Assembly: GCF_023370075.1 (NCBI RefSeq)
Contig: NZ_CP097149.1
Location: forward strand, 2,726,001 to 2,790,000
Direction of reading: 5' to 3'
DNA from: Deinococcus sp. QL22
GTDB taxonomy: Bacteria > Deinococcota > Deinococci > Deinococcales > Deinococcaceae
DNA length: 64,000 bases
Positions 1 to 14,487 of this stretch are shown piece by piece. The translations under genes were made by a program, and so were the position numbers. Each line of letters opens with the position of its first letter. Position 1 is the first letter of the stretch. The notes below the pieces were generated by a model. It was not told the origin of the DNA and searched no databases. It saw nothing but the letters and a program-made list of their open reading frames with translations.

Positions 1-570
1 CAGTTCGGGCCGGAAGGTGAGAAACGCGATCACGTGTTCGTGCAGGCTGCGGCCCAACGCGTAAGCCCGCCACGCATCAAAATCAGGCCGCACGGTCAGG
101 TGAAGGAAGCGGTTGGCAAGGGGCGCGGGCATGTCGAACACGCTGGCCCGGTCTTCCTTGCGGTTGCCTGCCGCCCACACAAACCAGCCGTCGGGCAGTT
201 CGTAGCTGCCCACGCGCCTATCCAGAATCAGTTGTTGCGCCATGCCCTGCATGGTCGGCGGGGCCATGTTCACCTCATCCAGAAACAGGATGCCGTTGCC
301 CCCACGCGGCAGGAATTCGGGCGGAAACCAGCGGCTGATTCCGCCGTTGCCCGTCGGGTCAGCCTGCGGCACGGGGAGTCCGCGAAGGTCAGTGGGGGCC
401 AATTGGGACAGCCGCACGTCTACAAAATCGAGGCTGTGCGCCCGCGCCACCTGCGCCACCACGCTGCTTTTGCCCACGCCGGGCGGCCCCCAGATCATGG
501 TGGCAAGTTTCAGTTGGCCGCGCGTCAGAGCCGCGAGGTAGGTTTGCAGTTCGGTGGGGGTGAGGCTCAA
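1..570 (-). CDS. MoxR-type AAA ATPase, partial (C-terminus outside window)
   Basis: Reading leftwards from a TTG at 570, preceded by AGGAG 7 nt upstream, the protein has a Walker A motif GPPGVGKSS within the first 35 residues and a Walker B GILFLDEVN, followed by the sensor-type stretch WAAGNRKED. This order is typical of MoxR/RavA AAA+ ATPases, which act as chaperones for metal loading or complex assembly, often beside VWA-domain partners. The gene leaves the window at position 1, so any VWA partner would lie outside. No ATG lies near the N-terminus in this frame, so TTG is the best start I see. Confidence 0.85.
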   Translation of the reverse strand, partial: MSLTPTELQTYLAALTRGQLKLATMIWGPPGVGKSSVVAQVARAHSLDFVDVRLSQLAPTDLRGLPVPQADPTGNGGISRWFPPEFLPRGGNGILFLDEVNMAPPTMQGMAQQLILDRRVGSYELPDGWFVWAAGNRKEDRASVFDMPAPLANRFLHLTVRPDFDAWRAYALGRSLHEHVIAFLTFRPEL

Positions 571-903
571 GGCAGTGCTCCTTTGGGGTGTGGGATTTAG
601 GTTGTCGGGTGTGGGCTGTTATTGATGACCAATGCTCACGGGACGGGCGCGGCAACTGAACACGCCGCAGAGTCCGAGCGTAGCGCGTGGGCCGGATTCT
701 TGCCGGATGGTCAGTGGGCCACAGCGACCCGGTGAACCATTGGGGCCGGGGCGAGGGCGTATTCTGGCTTTCTCTCCTCTCCGTGCAGCACGCACTTCCG
801 GCCCACCGAATCCAGATAGAAAATCGGGCTGCCGACCCCGTTATACTTTGACTCAGTTCAATATTCCTTTCTCGCTCCCTCGTCCTGCCCGGAGGCCCTG
901 CCT
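571..903. other. Intergenic region between divergent genes
   Basis: No convincing gene. It must hold the divergent promoters of the MoxR-type gene and of the Fe-S oxidoreductase. A TATACT box at 842-847 is the best -10 candidate for the rightward gene; no good -35 is visible. A GGAGG at about 893-897 lies just before the GTG at 904. Confidence 0.4.
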
Positions 904-4203
<3,300 letters not shown>

Positions 4204-4305
4204 GCACATCGCGCTGAACTGAATCAACCGCTTTGCGGCGGGGGCTGATCTGAACATCACCCTCGCCGCGCCCTATTTAATGTTGAGTCACGCTACTATC
4301 ATGCT

Positions 4306-5151
4306 ATGACCATTGCCATCGTCACCGACTCGACGAGCGACCTGAACCCGCAACTGTGCGAGAAGTACGGCCTGACCAGCGTGCCCCTGTACGTGCTGTT
4401 CGACGGCAAAATGCACCGCGACGGCATCGATCTGAAACCCGCCGACTTGTTTGCGGGCCTGAAGGCAGGCAAGAAAACGCCCAGCACGTCGCAGCCCAGC
4501 CCCGCCGAATTTGGCGAGGTGTACCGCAAGGCGTTGGAGAGCGCCGACGAGGTGCTGAGCGTGCATATCAGCGGGCAACTGTCGGGCACGGTAGGCAGCG
4601 CACGGCTGGCCGCGCAGGAATTTGGCAACAGAGTTACGGTGCTGGACAGCAAATCGGTGAGCATGGGCCTTGGCATGCGGGCCATCCGCGCCTCAGAACT
4701 CGCCAAAGCGGGCAAAAGCGTGCCAGAGATCGTGGCGGAGTTAGAGCGCGTGGGCACCAAAGCCGACATCCGATTCACAGTGGATACGCTGGATTTTCTG
4801 CGGATTAATGGGCGTATCGGCGGTGCACAGGCACTCCTCGGCGGCCTGCTGAACATCAAGCCGATTTTGGTGGTCAAGGACGGCAAGGTGGAATCGGGCG
4901 GTCGGGTGCGCGGCCACAAAAAGGCCATGCAGGACATCATGGACTATGTTCGCAAGTACGTCGCGCAGCACGGCGGGGCGCGGGTCTCGTTCCTGTGTAC
5001 GGTGGGCGGCGAGGACTACATCCGTGAGGTTCGTACAGGCCTCAGCGACCTGAAATTTGACGATCTGGGCGACCATACCATCGGCGCAGTGGTCGGCACG
5101 CACGCTGGCCCCGGCACGATGGGCGCGACGCTGGAACCGCTGACCGCCTGA
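4306..5151 (+). CDS. degV: DegV family fatty-acid-binding protein
   Basis: The protein opens with IVTDSTSDL, the DegV signature, and at 281 residues has the family's normal length. DegV/FakB proteins bind a fatty acid and present it to the kinase FakA for phosphorylation and entry into phospholipid synthesis; no fakA is visible here. A TACTAT box at 4294-4299 lies 6 nt before the ATG, so transcription probably begins at or next to the start codon (leaderless). The next gene starts 3 nt after the stop, so the two are probably cotranscribed. Confidence 0.9.
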   Translation: MTIAIVTDSTSDLNPQLCEKYGLTSVPLYVLFDGKMHRDGIDLKPADLFAGLKAGKKTPSTSQPSPAEFGEVYRKALESADEVLSVHISGQLSGTVGSARLAAQEFGNRVTVLDSKSVSMGLGMRAIRASELAKAGKSVPEIVAELERVGTKADIRFTVDTLDFLRINGRIGGAQALLGGLLNIKPILVVKDGKVESGGRVRGHKKAMQDIMDYVRKYVAQHGGARVSFLCTVGGEDYIREVRTGLSDLKFDDLGDHTIGAVVGTHAGPGTMGATLEPLTA

Positions 5152-5153
5152 AT

Positions 5154-6305
5154 GTGAGTCGGCACCAACGACGCGGCTTGTTCCGCTTGGGCTTGCTACT
5201 GCTGGCGGGTGTACTGGGAGCTTGCCGCAACACACCCAGTGCAGAAATGAATATCAGCCTGAAGCGGGTGGTCATTGCCCCGGAAGGCCGGGTGGAACTG
5301 GGGGTGTTGCGTTTGCCGGGCGGTTGCCTGGATGCCGCGCCCGCCGTTGCCAAGGCTCCCGCGCCGCCCCTGCATCTCAGTGGGCGCCTTGGTCTGTGGG
5401 TGGCCGAAGTCGATCCGGTGACACTCGCGCCGATCCGGGCCGTCGCCACCAATCCAGACAGCGTATTTCCCCTCGCCAGCACCTACAAACAGGCGGTGTT
5501 GTGGGCCGTCCTGAGGCAGTTTGACGCGGGAACCATACAGCCCAACGAGCGCTTTAATGTGACCCGCGACAACCAGAGCCTCGGCAATTACCCCTTTGAC
5601 GGCACATCCATCAAAGACCTGTCGGTACGCATGATTCAAAAGAGCGACAACACCGCCACCGACATCCTGCACCGCCGGGTCGGGCTACAGAGTGTTCAGG
5701 CGGTGGCCGACGACTTGGGCCTGTGCCATACCCGCCTGATCTTGCCCACCCGCGACTGGTGGGTGGCGCAGGCGGGCCTGTCGGCAACGTTTAACGGCAC
5801 CACACGCTGGGCCGCCGCGCAGGGCGCTGACCGGATCAAGCTGGCTGCCCAGATCGACACCGACGCCCGCAAGTACCGCGCCGATTATCTTCAGCGCAAG
5901 CTCAACGATTACTTTGAAACCCGCTATGACCGCAGCGACGATTTGCGGGTTCATAACCTCAGTACGCCCTATGAGTGGGGCACTTTGCTGGCGTCCGAGT
6001 TCCTGAAGCCTGGCCTCTCGCCCCGCGCCCAGAAGTGGCAGCGTGAGGTGATGGCGACAGGCTTTGGCCGCTCTGCCCTGAAGGCGCAGCACCGGGGCAA
6101 CGTGGCATGGTTTGGCGGCAAAGGCGGCAATGGCTGGGGCATCCTGACCTACAGCGGTTACGTGCAGACCAAAGATGGGCGGCATCTGGTGTACGCCTTT
6201 ATGCAGCACGGGGCCGACCAGAGCTACACCCTGCCCAACACGCGCCGCGCCTTCGCGTGGATCAATGCCGGAATAGATGTGGTGCTGGGGAAAAAGGAGC
6301 AATAG
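5154..6305 (+). CDS. Lipoprotein serine hydrolase, class A beta-lactamase fold
   Basis: The GTG start lies 3 nt after the degV stop. The N-terminus has Arg residues, a hydrophobic stretch and a lipobox ending VLGAC, so export and lipidation are likely. The three motifs of the beta-lactamase/penicillin-recognising fold are present in order: S109-T-Y-K112 (SxxK), SDN at 164-166, and KGG at 323-325 where KTG is usual. That combination fits class A beta-lactamase-like serine hydrolases. Whether it hydrolyses beta-lactams or acts on peptidoglycan peptides cannot be told from sequence. The 383-residue length exceeds a typical class A enzyme (about 290), owing to an N-terminal extension of about 80 residues before the SxxK. 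Confidence 0.8.
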   Translation: MSRHQRRGLFRLGLLLLAGVLGACRNTPSAEMNISLKRVVIAPEGRVELGVLRLPGGCLDAAPAVAKAPAPPLHLSGRLGLWVAEVDPVTLAPIRAVATNPDSVFPLASTYKQAVLWAVLRQFDAGTIQPNERFNVTRDNQSLGNYPFDGTSIKDLSVRMIQKSDNTATDILHRRVGLQSVQAVADDLGLCHTRLILPTRDWWVAQAGLSATFNGTTRWAAAQGADRIKLAAQIDTDARKYRADYLQRKLNDYFETRYDRSDDLRVHNLSTPYEWGTLLASEFLKPGLSPRAQKWQREVMATGFGRSALKAQHRGNVAWFGGKGGNGWGILTYSGYVQTKDGRHLVYAFMQHGADQSYTLPNTRRAFAWINAGIDVVLGKKEQ

Positions 6306-6326
6306 GCTTAGAACAGGATGAGCGGA

Positions 6327-6369
6327 GCGGTTGCCGTTCTTGAACCCTCAGACCCTCGACCCTTAGACT
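6327..6369 (+). repeat. Dispersed AGACCCT-unit repeat, single copy (family 1)
   Basis: GCGGTTGCCGTTCTTG followed by CTCAGACCCT and CGACCCTTAGAC. The same order, GCGRTTGCC then AGACCCT-type units, recurs in other intergenic regions of the window. It sits between convergent gene ends. Confidence 0.7.
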
Positions 6370-6377
6370 TCCGCCCC

Positions 6378-7391
6378 TCAGACCGCCCTCGCCCCGTCAG
6401 CCCGCGCCAACTCTGCTGCAATGGCCGCGTCCAGCTGTGGGCGTACTGCCGCGTAAGGTTCGGCCACCGTCGCGCCCGCTGCGGGCACATGGCCGCCGCC
6501 GCCCAACGCTACAGCAATATTTTGGGCACTCACCTTGCCACGCGAACGCAGCGACAACTTCACACGTTCTCCAAAATCCTTGACCATCACGGCCAACTCA
6601 GCCCCTTCCGAGGCGCGGAGCATGCCAACGTAAGATTCCACATCTTCCCAACTGCCTCCGGCCCGCTCCAGCATGGCGTCGTCTACGCGGGCCAGCACCA
6701 CGCGCCCGCCGTGCAGGAACTCCATCGTGGTCAGCACTTCGCGCAGCAACAGGTAGTAGGTGCGCGGATTCTGAGCCATAGAATCGTTTAGCCAACCCAA
6801 GCGTGCGCCGTGGGTCAGGAGGCGAGCGGCGCACTCGAAGGTTGCGGGCGTGACGCTGCTGAAGCGGAACGAGCCGGTGTCGGTATTCAGGCCCAGCATC
6901 AGCGGCGTGGCAATCGCCTCAGTCCAGGTCACGCCTAGCGCGTCTACCACGTCGGCCACCATCAGGGCGGCGGCGGGCCGGGCCGGGTCGACCAACAGGG
7001 CGGTTGCCTGCCTGCGGTTGGTGCCGTGATGGTCGATATTGATGACTGGCCCCTCGAATACAGCCAAGTCAGCCCCGGCCACCCGCGCAGGATCGTTGTT
7101 GTCTACGTCCAGCACCACCGCCAGCGCGTCTGCGGGCCAACTTTCCAGCGGGGCGCTCAGTTCGCCGGGTTCGGGCAAGAACGACAGGTAGCGCGGCACG
7201 TCCATGGGCGCGGTCACCTGCTTGCCGAGGCTTCTCAGCGCACGCGCCAGTCCCAGCACGCTGCCAAGGGCGTCTCCATCCGGGCCTTCGTGGGCCAACA
7301 CGACTATTGGACCGCTGTGGGCGCGGAGGAGGAGCACGATGGCTGCCACACCTTCGGCATAGGCGGTTTCTGAATTCATCGGACTGGTCAT
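6378..7391 (-). CDS. nrnA: DHH family phosphoesterase, NrnA-like (nanoRNase/pAp phosphatase)
   Basis: The DHH signature is clear: HEGPDGDALGS near residue 35, VDNNDP, and NIDHHGTN. The C-terminus has the DHHA1 glycine-rich sequence ALGGGGHVPAAG. In the NrnA family these bind Mn2+ and hydrolyse 2-4-nt RNA fragments and 3'-phosphoadenosine 5'-phosphate; RecJ-type function is less likely at 337 residues. I chose the ATG at 7391 because TATACT lies 6 nt upstream on the minus strand, a leaderless arrangement; a second ATG lies at 7379. The next gene is divergent, its start only 87 nt away. Confidence 0.85.
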   Translation of the reverse strand: MTSPMNSETAYAEGVAAIVLLLRAHSGPIVVLAHEGPDGDALGSVLGLARALRSLGKQVTAPMDVPRYLSFLPEPGELSAPLESWPADALAVVLDVDNNDPARVAGADLAVFEGPVINIDHHGTNRRQATALLVDPARPAAALMVADVVDALGVTWTEAIATPLMLGLNTDTGSFRFSSVTPATFECAARLLTHGARLGWLNDSMAQNPRTYYLLLREVLTTMEFLHGGRVVLARVDDAMLERAGGSWEDVESYVGMLRASEGAELAVMVKDFGERVKLSLRSRGKVSAQNIAVALGGGGHVPAAGATVAEPYAAVRPQLDAAIAAELARADGARAV

Positions 7392-7478
7392 CAGAAAAGT
7401 ATACGGGTGTGGGGTGAGAGGGCGCACTCTGGGGGTGGCCCGCTCGGATGCTGGGTCGTACACGCTATCCTGATCGGT

Positions 7479-8195
7479 GTGCCCGCCCGCCTCAATTTGG
7501 CCGCGTTAACTGCTGAGGAACTTCAGGTTCTTTACGGCGTCAATGCGGCTCAATCGGTGCTGCCGGATGTGAGCCGGGCGCGACTGGAAGGCCGGACGTT
7601 GCCGGGGCCAGACATTCAGATGACGCTGACGTTTGCGCCTCTGCCGGAGCGCGGTTGGGGAGCCTCGCCGGAGCAGACGCGGGCGCTGGCTGCCGAAGAC
7701 GCCGCCCTGCGCGGGCTGGGGGCACAGGAACTCGGCGTACATTACGCGCCGCTGATCAGTGGAGCGCGCCACCAGCGGGCGTACCTGCTGGAACCCGATA
7801 CGGCCCTGGCCCTGCGCTGGAGTGAAACGCCCGACACCACCCACAGCCCGCACGGGCAGACACCGCCGCCATTTGTGCAGGCCGTGACTTGGCTTAAAGA
7901 CCGGGCCAGCGGCGTCGCCTGTGTGCTCACGACTGCTGCCGCCGAGCCGCCCACGCCGACCCTCAGCGAACAAATAGACCTACACCGCCACCCTGACCTG
8001 ACCGCCGCCGCCCTGCTGGACATCCACCGGGCGCATGTGCTGAGGCATGGGCGCGGCCAAAAACTGACCCCCACCGAACATGCCGCCGAGGGCTGGGTGC
8101 GGGCGTGGCAGGCGGTGTACGCCCTGAATGTCGCGGCGTGGACACGCCGGGGACTGCTGCTGGACATTGCCTCAGATGAACGCGAACGGATCTGA
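7479..8195 (+). CDS. Protein of unknown function
   Basis: A 238-residue protein that I do not recognise. It has no signal peptide, no membrane segment and no cysteine-rich or nucleotide-binding motif. Composition is Ala/Leu/Arg-rich and looks cytoplasmic and mostly helical, with a His-rich stretch (IDLHRHPDL, IHRAHVLRHGRG) in the second half. I prefer the GTG at 7479 to the longer reading from 7407 because TATCCT at 7466-7471 lies 7 nt before it, giving a leaderless promoter. Codon usage resembles the neighbours, so it is likely a resident gene. Confidence 0.6.
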   Translation: MPARLNLAALTAEELQVLYGVNAAQSVLPDVSRARLEGRTLPGPDIQMTLTFAPLPERGWGASPEQTRALAAEDAALRGLGAQELGVHYAPLISGARHQRAYLLEPDTALALRWSETPDTTHSPHGQTPPPFVQAVTWLKDRASGVACVLTTAAAEPPTPTLSEQIDLHRHPDLTAAALLDIHRAHVLRHGRGQKLTPTEHAAEGWVRAWQAVYALNVAAWTRRGLLLDIASDERERI

Positions 8196-8268
8196 GCCTC
8201 CCCTCGACTTGCCCCCTATCTGAACAGCCCGCCGCCCCCACCGCCCCGGCTGCGGCATAGTGCGGCCC

Positions 8269-8895
8269 ATGACCGATCCTGCCCCCACCCCCGCCCGCCA
8301 CGTCGCCTTCGATTGGGGCGGCGTGTTCACTATCGGCACCTTCGATGGCCGCTCGACGCAGAATGTGGCCGACCGCAGCGGCGTCAAAGTCGAACGGGTG
8401 CGCGAGAGCTACTTCCGGCATGTGCGGCAGCTGGAAGTCGGCGCGTGGACACTGCCCCAATTCTGGACGGTGATGCAGCAAGAAACGGGCGTGCAGATGC
8501 CCTACGCTGAGTTCGAGACGCTGTATCTGAGCAGCATTCTGGACAATCTGCCGATGTACACCAGCCTCGCGGCCCTGCCTGCGGGCGTCCGCGTGGGCCT
8601 GCTCAGTAACAACTACCCTGTCGTCAGCGACCACCTGCGCCGCGACCCCCGTTTTGCCCGCTTCGATACCCTCGTGTTCAGCAATGAGCTGGGCCAGAAA
8701 AAGCCGCACGCCGATTCCTTTGCGGCACTGGAACAGGCCATGCAACACCCCGCCGGGGCTGTGGCTTTTGTAGACGACGTGCAGGAAAACATTGACGCGG
8801 CCAACGTTTTTGGTTTTCACGGCATCCTGTATCACCATGAGCGGCACGCCGAGTTTGAGGCAGAGTTGACTGCGTGGTTGAATGGCGAAAACTGA
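8269..8895 (+). CDS. HAD family hydrolase
   Basis: The N-terminus has FDWGGVFT, the DxGGV form of HAD motif I in which the first Asp is the nucleophile. Motif II is LLSNNYP, motif III a Lys within QKKPHADSF, and motif IV FVDDVQENIDAA. Length (208 residues) and motif spacing fit subfamily IA phosphatases or dehalogenases; the substrate is unknown. The ATG at 8269 lies 7 nt after a CATAGT box, so the message is probably leaderless. An intrinsic terminator follows about 30 nt after the stop. Confidence 0.85.
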   Translation: MTDPAPTPARHVAFDWGGVFTIGTFDGRSTQNVADRSGVKVERVRESYFRHVRQLEVGAWTLPQFWTVMQQETGVQMPYAEFETLYLSSILDNLPMYTSLAALPAGVRVGLLSNNYPVVSDHLRRDPRFARFDTLVFSNELGQKKPHADSFAALEQAMQHPAGAVAFVDDVQENIDAANVFGFHGILYHHERHAEFEAELTAWLNGEN

Positions 8896-8924
8896 AGCTT
8901 GTCCTTCCAGATCCAAATTTATTG

Positions 8925-8947
8925 CCGCCCATCGGGGCGGTTTTTTT
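8925..8947 (+). terminator. Intrinsic terminator of the HAD gene
   Basis: Perfect 6-bp stem CCGCCC/GGGCGG with loop ATCG, followed by seven T. Confidence 0.9.
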
Positions 8948-9008
8948 GCCTCTGATACGGAATTATAGAGAATCTCGAACACGTGCTATTGCTCTTGACC
9001 TGCCATAG

Positions 9009-9028
9009 ATACTAGACCCTCAGACTCG
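9009..9028 (+). repeat. Fragment of family 1 dispersed repeat
   Basis: Short run with ACTAGACCCTCAGACTCG, matching the AGACCCT units of the longer copies. It lacks the GCGATTGCC half. Confidence 0.4.
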
Positions 9029-9034
9029 CCCCAC

Positions 9035-9083
9035 TGGTGTACACACCGCAGTGGTGTACCCGCACACGCCTCAAGTACACCAC
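9035..9083. promoter_or_regulatory. Candidate operator upstream of aceA
   Basis: Three copies of TGGTGTAC: direct at 9035-9042 and 9052-9059, inverted at 9075-9082. The second and third form a 9-bp inverted repeat GTGGTGTAC/GTACACCAC separated by 15 nt. The first also forms a local palindrome GGTGT-AC-ACACC. They sit about 140-190 nt before aceA, where a repressor or activator would be expected; the protein is unknown. Confidence 0.5.
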
Positions 9084-9225
9084 CCCTCAGCCCAGTGTGC
9101 CCGCCGCACAATGCACTTATTCAAGACCGGGCCAACGCGCCCCAGCACCACCTCAGTTCTTACCTCTCCGGCAACGTAGAGGCAACCTTTTCACACCCTA
9201 GATTTCATTCCCTCAAGGAGCCGCC

Positions 9226-10551
<1,326 letters not shown>

Positions 10552-10569
10552 GCAGCAACAGGAATAGGG

Positions 10570-10607
10570 GAGTGGGGGAGCCTTAAACGGGCTTCTCCAC
10601 TCTCTTT
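10570..10607 (+). terminator. Terminator hairpin after aceA
   Basis: A 13-nt arm at 10570-10582 pairs, with two G-U pairs, with 10590-10602 around a 7-nt loop, followed by the T-rich TCTTTC. Confidence 0.75.
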
Positions 10608-10647
10608 CGTCGGATGCCCGCTGACATTTGGCGGGCTACCTTGCAGC

Positions 10648-11280
10648 ATGTTCGCGCTCTTGTTGACTGCTCTTGTCGCTGCCCCACCTACTTCTCCACA
10701 GGTCACGATCACGTTTCCCAGTTCACCACCGCAAATTATCAGGGGGCCAGCCAATACCCCGGGGAGGGCCGAGTATCCTTGGACGCTCAGGCAAACTCTG
10801 TATGCACCCACCAAAAAGGCCGCCGTGCGCTTTTGCTGGGATATCGGGAAATATGGAGAGGTTGCGAAACCAGTGTGGCGCGTCCGGGTCAGCCTGTGCT
10901 GAAGCTGGCAAAAGGCGATGTGAGCCAACTGCTCTGGACTGCCGACGGGAAATATCTGATTGGAACTGGGGCCAACACACTTCGGCTGTGGAATCTGGTG
11001 GGCGGCGTCAGAACAGCAGTTCCCACGCCCGGACTGGGTGGTGCAATCGGTGGTAGGACGCATTTGGCTTTCGCTTGGCAAGCAGAGTCAGGCCGAACTG
11101 TGTGTGGCCGCCACCGATTTCTGGGGCAACGGAAAAACAGGCGCTCGCCGCGACACCATGACAACCACCCGTTACGCCCTCCCCACGCTGAGGCCTCTCA
11201 CCACTACCAATCATCTCCGAGAACAGGGACAAGCGAAAGAGGCGGAATGCCGCCCCTTCTCGACTTCCGAGTTTAAATAG
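10648..11280 (+). pseudogene. Decayed exported WD40-like protein gene (two frameshifts)
   Basis: The first frame gives a signal-peptide-like start (MFALLLTALVAAPP) and about 75 plausible residues before a stop at 10902. The sequence continues sensibly in the -1 frame with KGDVSQLLWTADGKYLIGTG and NTLRLWNLVGG, the form of a WD40 repeat. It then returns to the first frame as WVVQSVVGRIWLSLGKQS with another Trp-rich stretch. Reconstructed, it is an exported beta-propeller-type protein of about 200 residues. Two compensating indels near 10885 and 11045 break it, unless they are sequencing errors. It may also be truncated, since one would expect more repeats. Confidence 0.55.
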
Positions 11281-11284
11281 TCGT

Positions 11285-13094
<1,810 letters not shown>

Positions 13095-13258
13095 GAATGG
13101 GCGCGCTCCATGCCGCGCCCCGGCGTTCCGCAAGGCACATGCTGCCCGCTGCGTTGGCGGGGCCGGGTGGCTTGCCAGAATGCAGCGTCGGACGCCGGAA
13201 GGGGTCTTCGGGTGACTGTCGGGTCACGGGGTCAAACTGAGAACTGCTCGGCCAGAGT

Positions 13259-13279
13259 AAAAAACCCGCCCTGAGGCGG
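13259..13279 (-). terminator. Terminator hairpin in the leader of the CNNM/CorC gene
   Basis: On the minus strand CCGCC-TCAG-GGCGG is followed by G and six T. It lies about 50 nt after the predicted transcription start and 165 nt before the start codon. It either ends the dgkA transcript or attenuates the CNNM/CorC message. Confidence 0.75.
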
Positions 13280-13333
13280 AGTTCACCGGGCGTAGATTCA
13301 GAGCCAGAACTCGGAGGCTCCATAGCAACCAGC

Positions 13334-13362
13334 ACTATAGCACGCGCCTGAGCCAGCCAGAA
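13334..13362 (-). promoter_or_regulatory. Promoter upstream of CNNM/CorC gene
   Basis: TATAGT (13334-13339) with a 17-nt spacer from TTCTGG (13357-13362) on the minus strand. Predicted start about 13327. The leader begins with a GAGCC/GGCTC hairpin whose loop holds GAGTTC, complementary to GAACTC just before the terminator stem. Confidence 0.5.
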
Positions 13363-13455
13363 CGCTCAAATTGATGACATCTTAAGGTGCAGCTTGAGGG
13401 CAATCTGGGCAAAACTACCCGGCCAGCAGCGCTTTCTTCTGCGCTAGAGCAGGAA

Positions 13456-13830
13456 TTACAGTAGCCGCCCCAGCGCTGGCCCCAGCACCACCACCCCTAC
13501 CAGCGCGGCCCCGATACTGGCCACCAACACGGCGGCGGCGGCGGCATCTTTGGCTACTTTTGCCAGCGGGTGAACTTGGGGGCTAACCAGATCGACCACC
13601 GCTTCCAGCGCCGTATTGATCAGTTCCAGCGACAGTACCAGCGCACAGCACAGCAGGATGGGTGCCAGTGGCACACGCAAAGCCAGCGCGAGAGCCAAAG
13701 CTACAGCCGCTGCCCAGACCTCGATCCTGAAATTGGCTTGCGAGCGGTATACCTGCCGAATTCCGGCCCAAGCAAAGCCCGCCGAACGCCACCAGCGGCG
13801 CAGATTCAGGGCCGAGCCGTCTGAGCGCAC
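13456..13830 (-). CDS. dgkA: Diacylglycerol/undecaprenol kinase family protein
   Basis: It carries the DgkA signature ELINTALEAVVDLVSP followed by HPLAKVAKDAAAAAVL, in which the Glu, Asn and Asp residues bind Mg-ATP, and three membrane segments. In Gram-positive-like lineages this family phosphorylates undecaprenol, recycling the cell-wall carrier. The GTG at 13830 gives 124 residues, the family's usual size, and starts 8 nt after the ybeY stop. An ATG at 13884 would add 18 residues and overlap ybeY by 47 nt; I think that less likely. Confidence 0.85.
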   Translation of the reverse strand: MRSDGSALNLRRWWRSAGFAWAGIRQVYRSQANFRIEVWAAAVALALALALRVPLAPILLCCALVLSLELINTALEAVVDLVSPQVHPLAKVAKDAAAAAVLVASIGAALVGVVVLGPALGRLL

Positions 13831-13837
13831 GCCTCGC

Positions 13838-14305
13838 CTAGATTCCGTCGGGAAGGGCTGTGCGGGCCGCGTTCCAGGCGTCATGGAAGACCTTCCACTC
13901 TGGCCCCGCCGCGCCTTCCTCGAAGCCCAATCCATCGGCATGCGGGTGGTCGTGGCCCACCAGATGCGCCATCCCGTGACTCGCCAGCAGCGCCACCTCG
14001 CGCGTCAGCGAATGCCCCCGCGCCTGCGCCTGCCGTCCGGCCGTATCCAGACTGATGATGATGTCGCCTAGAATGGGGGGAACAAACGGGTCGCCGGGTT
14101 CCCACGCGGGAAAACTCAGCACGTCGGTGGTCGCGTCCTCGCCCCAATGCTCCAGCTTCAGCGCCCGAATTGCCCGGTCACCCACCAGCACCACCGTCAC
14201 TTCCCGCTCCTGCACCTCAAAATGCGCCATGACCGCTTCCAGCGAGGCCCGCAGCGCCGGACGCAACCCAGCAGGCGGCTTTTTCTGTACGATCAGGTCG
14301 ATCAC
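13838..14305 (-). CDS. ybeY: Endoribonuclease YbeY (rRNA maturation)
   Basis: The zinc site HGMAHLVGHDH is present near the C-terminus and PAWEPGDP in the middle, both typical of YbeY. It is a single-strand endoribonuclease involved in 16S rRNA 3'-end maturation and ribosome quality control. At 155 residues the length is normal. It lies between phoH and dgkA, a conserved order in many bacteria. Confidence 0.95.
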   Translation of the reverse strand: MIDLIVQKKPPAGLRPALRASLEAVMAHFEVQEREVTVVLVGDRAIRALKLEHWGEDATTDVLSFPAWEPGDPFVPPILGDIIISLDTAGRQAQARGHSLTREVALLASHGMAHLVGHDHPHADGLGFEEGAAGPEWKVFHDAWNAARTALPDGI

Positions 14306-14360
14306 ATGGGGAGCATAGCAAGGTTGGGGTGTGGCGAGCGTTCTCCGGGTGCGGTGGCCA

Positions 14361-14401
14361 GGGGTCTAGGGTCGAAGGGTCTGTGGGAAGGCAACCGCTT
14401 C
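14361..14401 (-). repeat. Dispersed AGACCCT-unit repeat, single copy (family 1)
   Basis: On the minus strand GCGGTTGCCTTCCC is followed by ACAGACCCTTCGACCC and TAGACC. It occupies the phoH-ybeY gap with the hairpin at 14415-14454. Confidence 0.7.
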
Positions 14402-14414
14402 TTTCGCACCCCAT

Positions 14415-14454
14415 CAGAAACGGCGTCAGGGATGCACTCCCGACGCCGTTTCTG
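14415..14454. repeat. Long hairpin between phoH and ybeY
   Basis: A 13-bp perfect inverted repeat (14415-14427 with 14442-14454, core CAGAAACGGCGTC) plus an inner GGGA/TCCC. No T-run follows on either strand, so it is not a standard terminator; it may be a processing or stability hairpin between two operon genes. Confidence 0.7.
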
Positions 14455-14487
14455 GATTGTTGATGGCTCTAGTTCAGAGCCAGTTGC

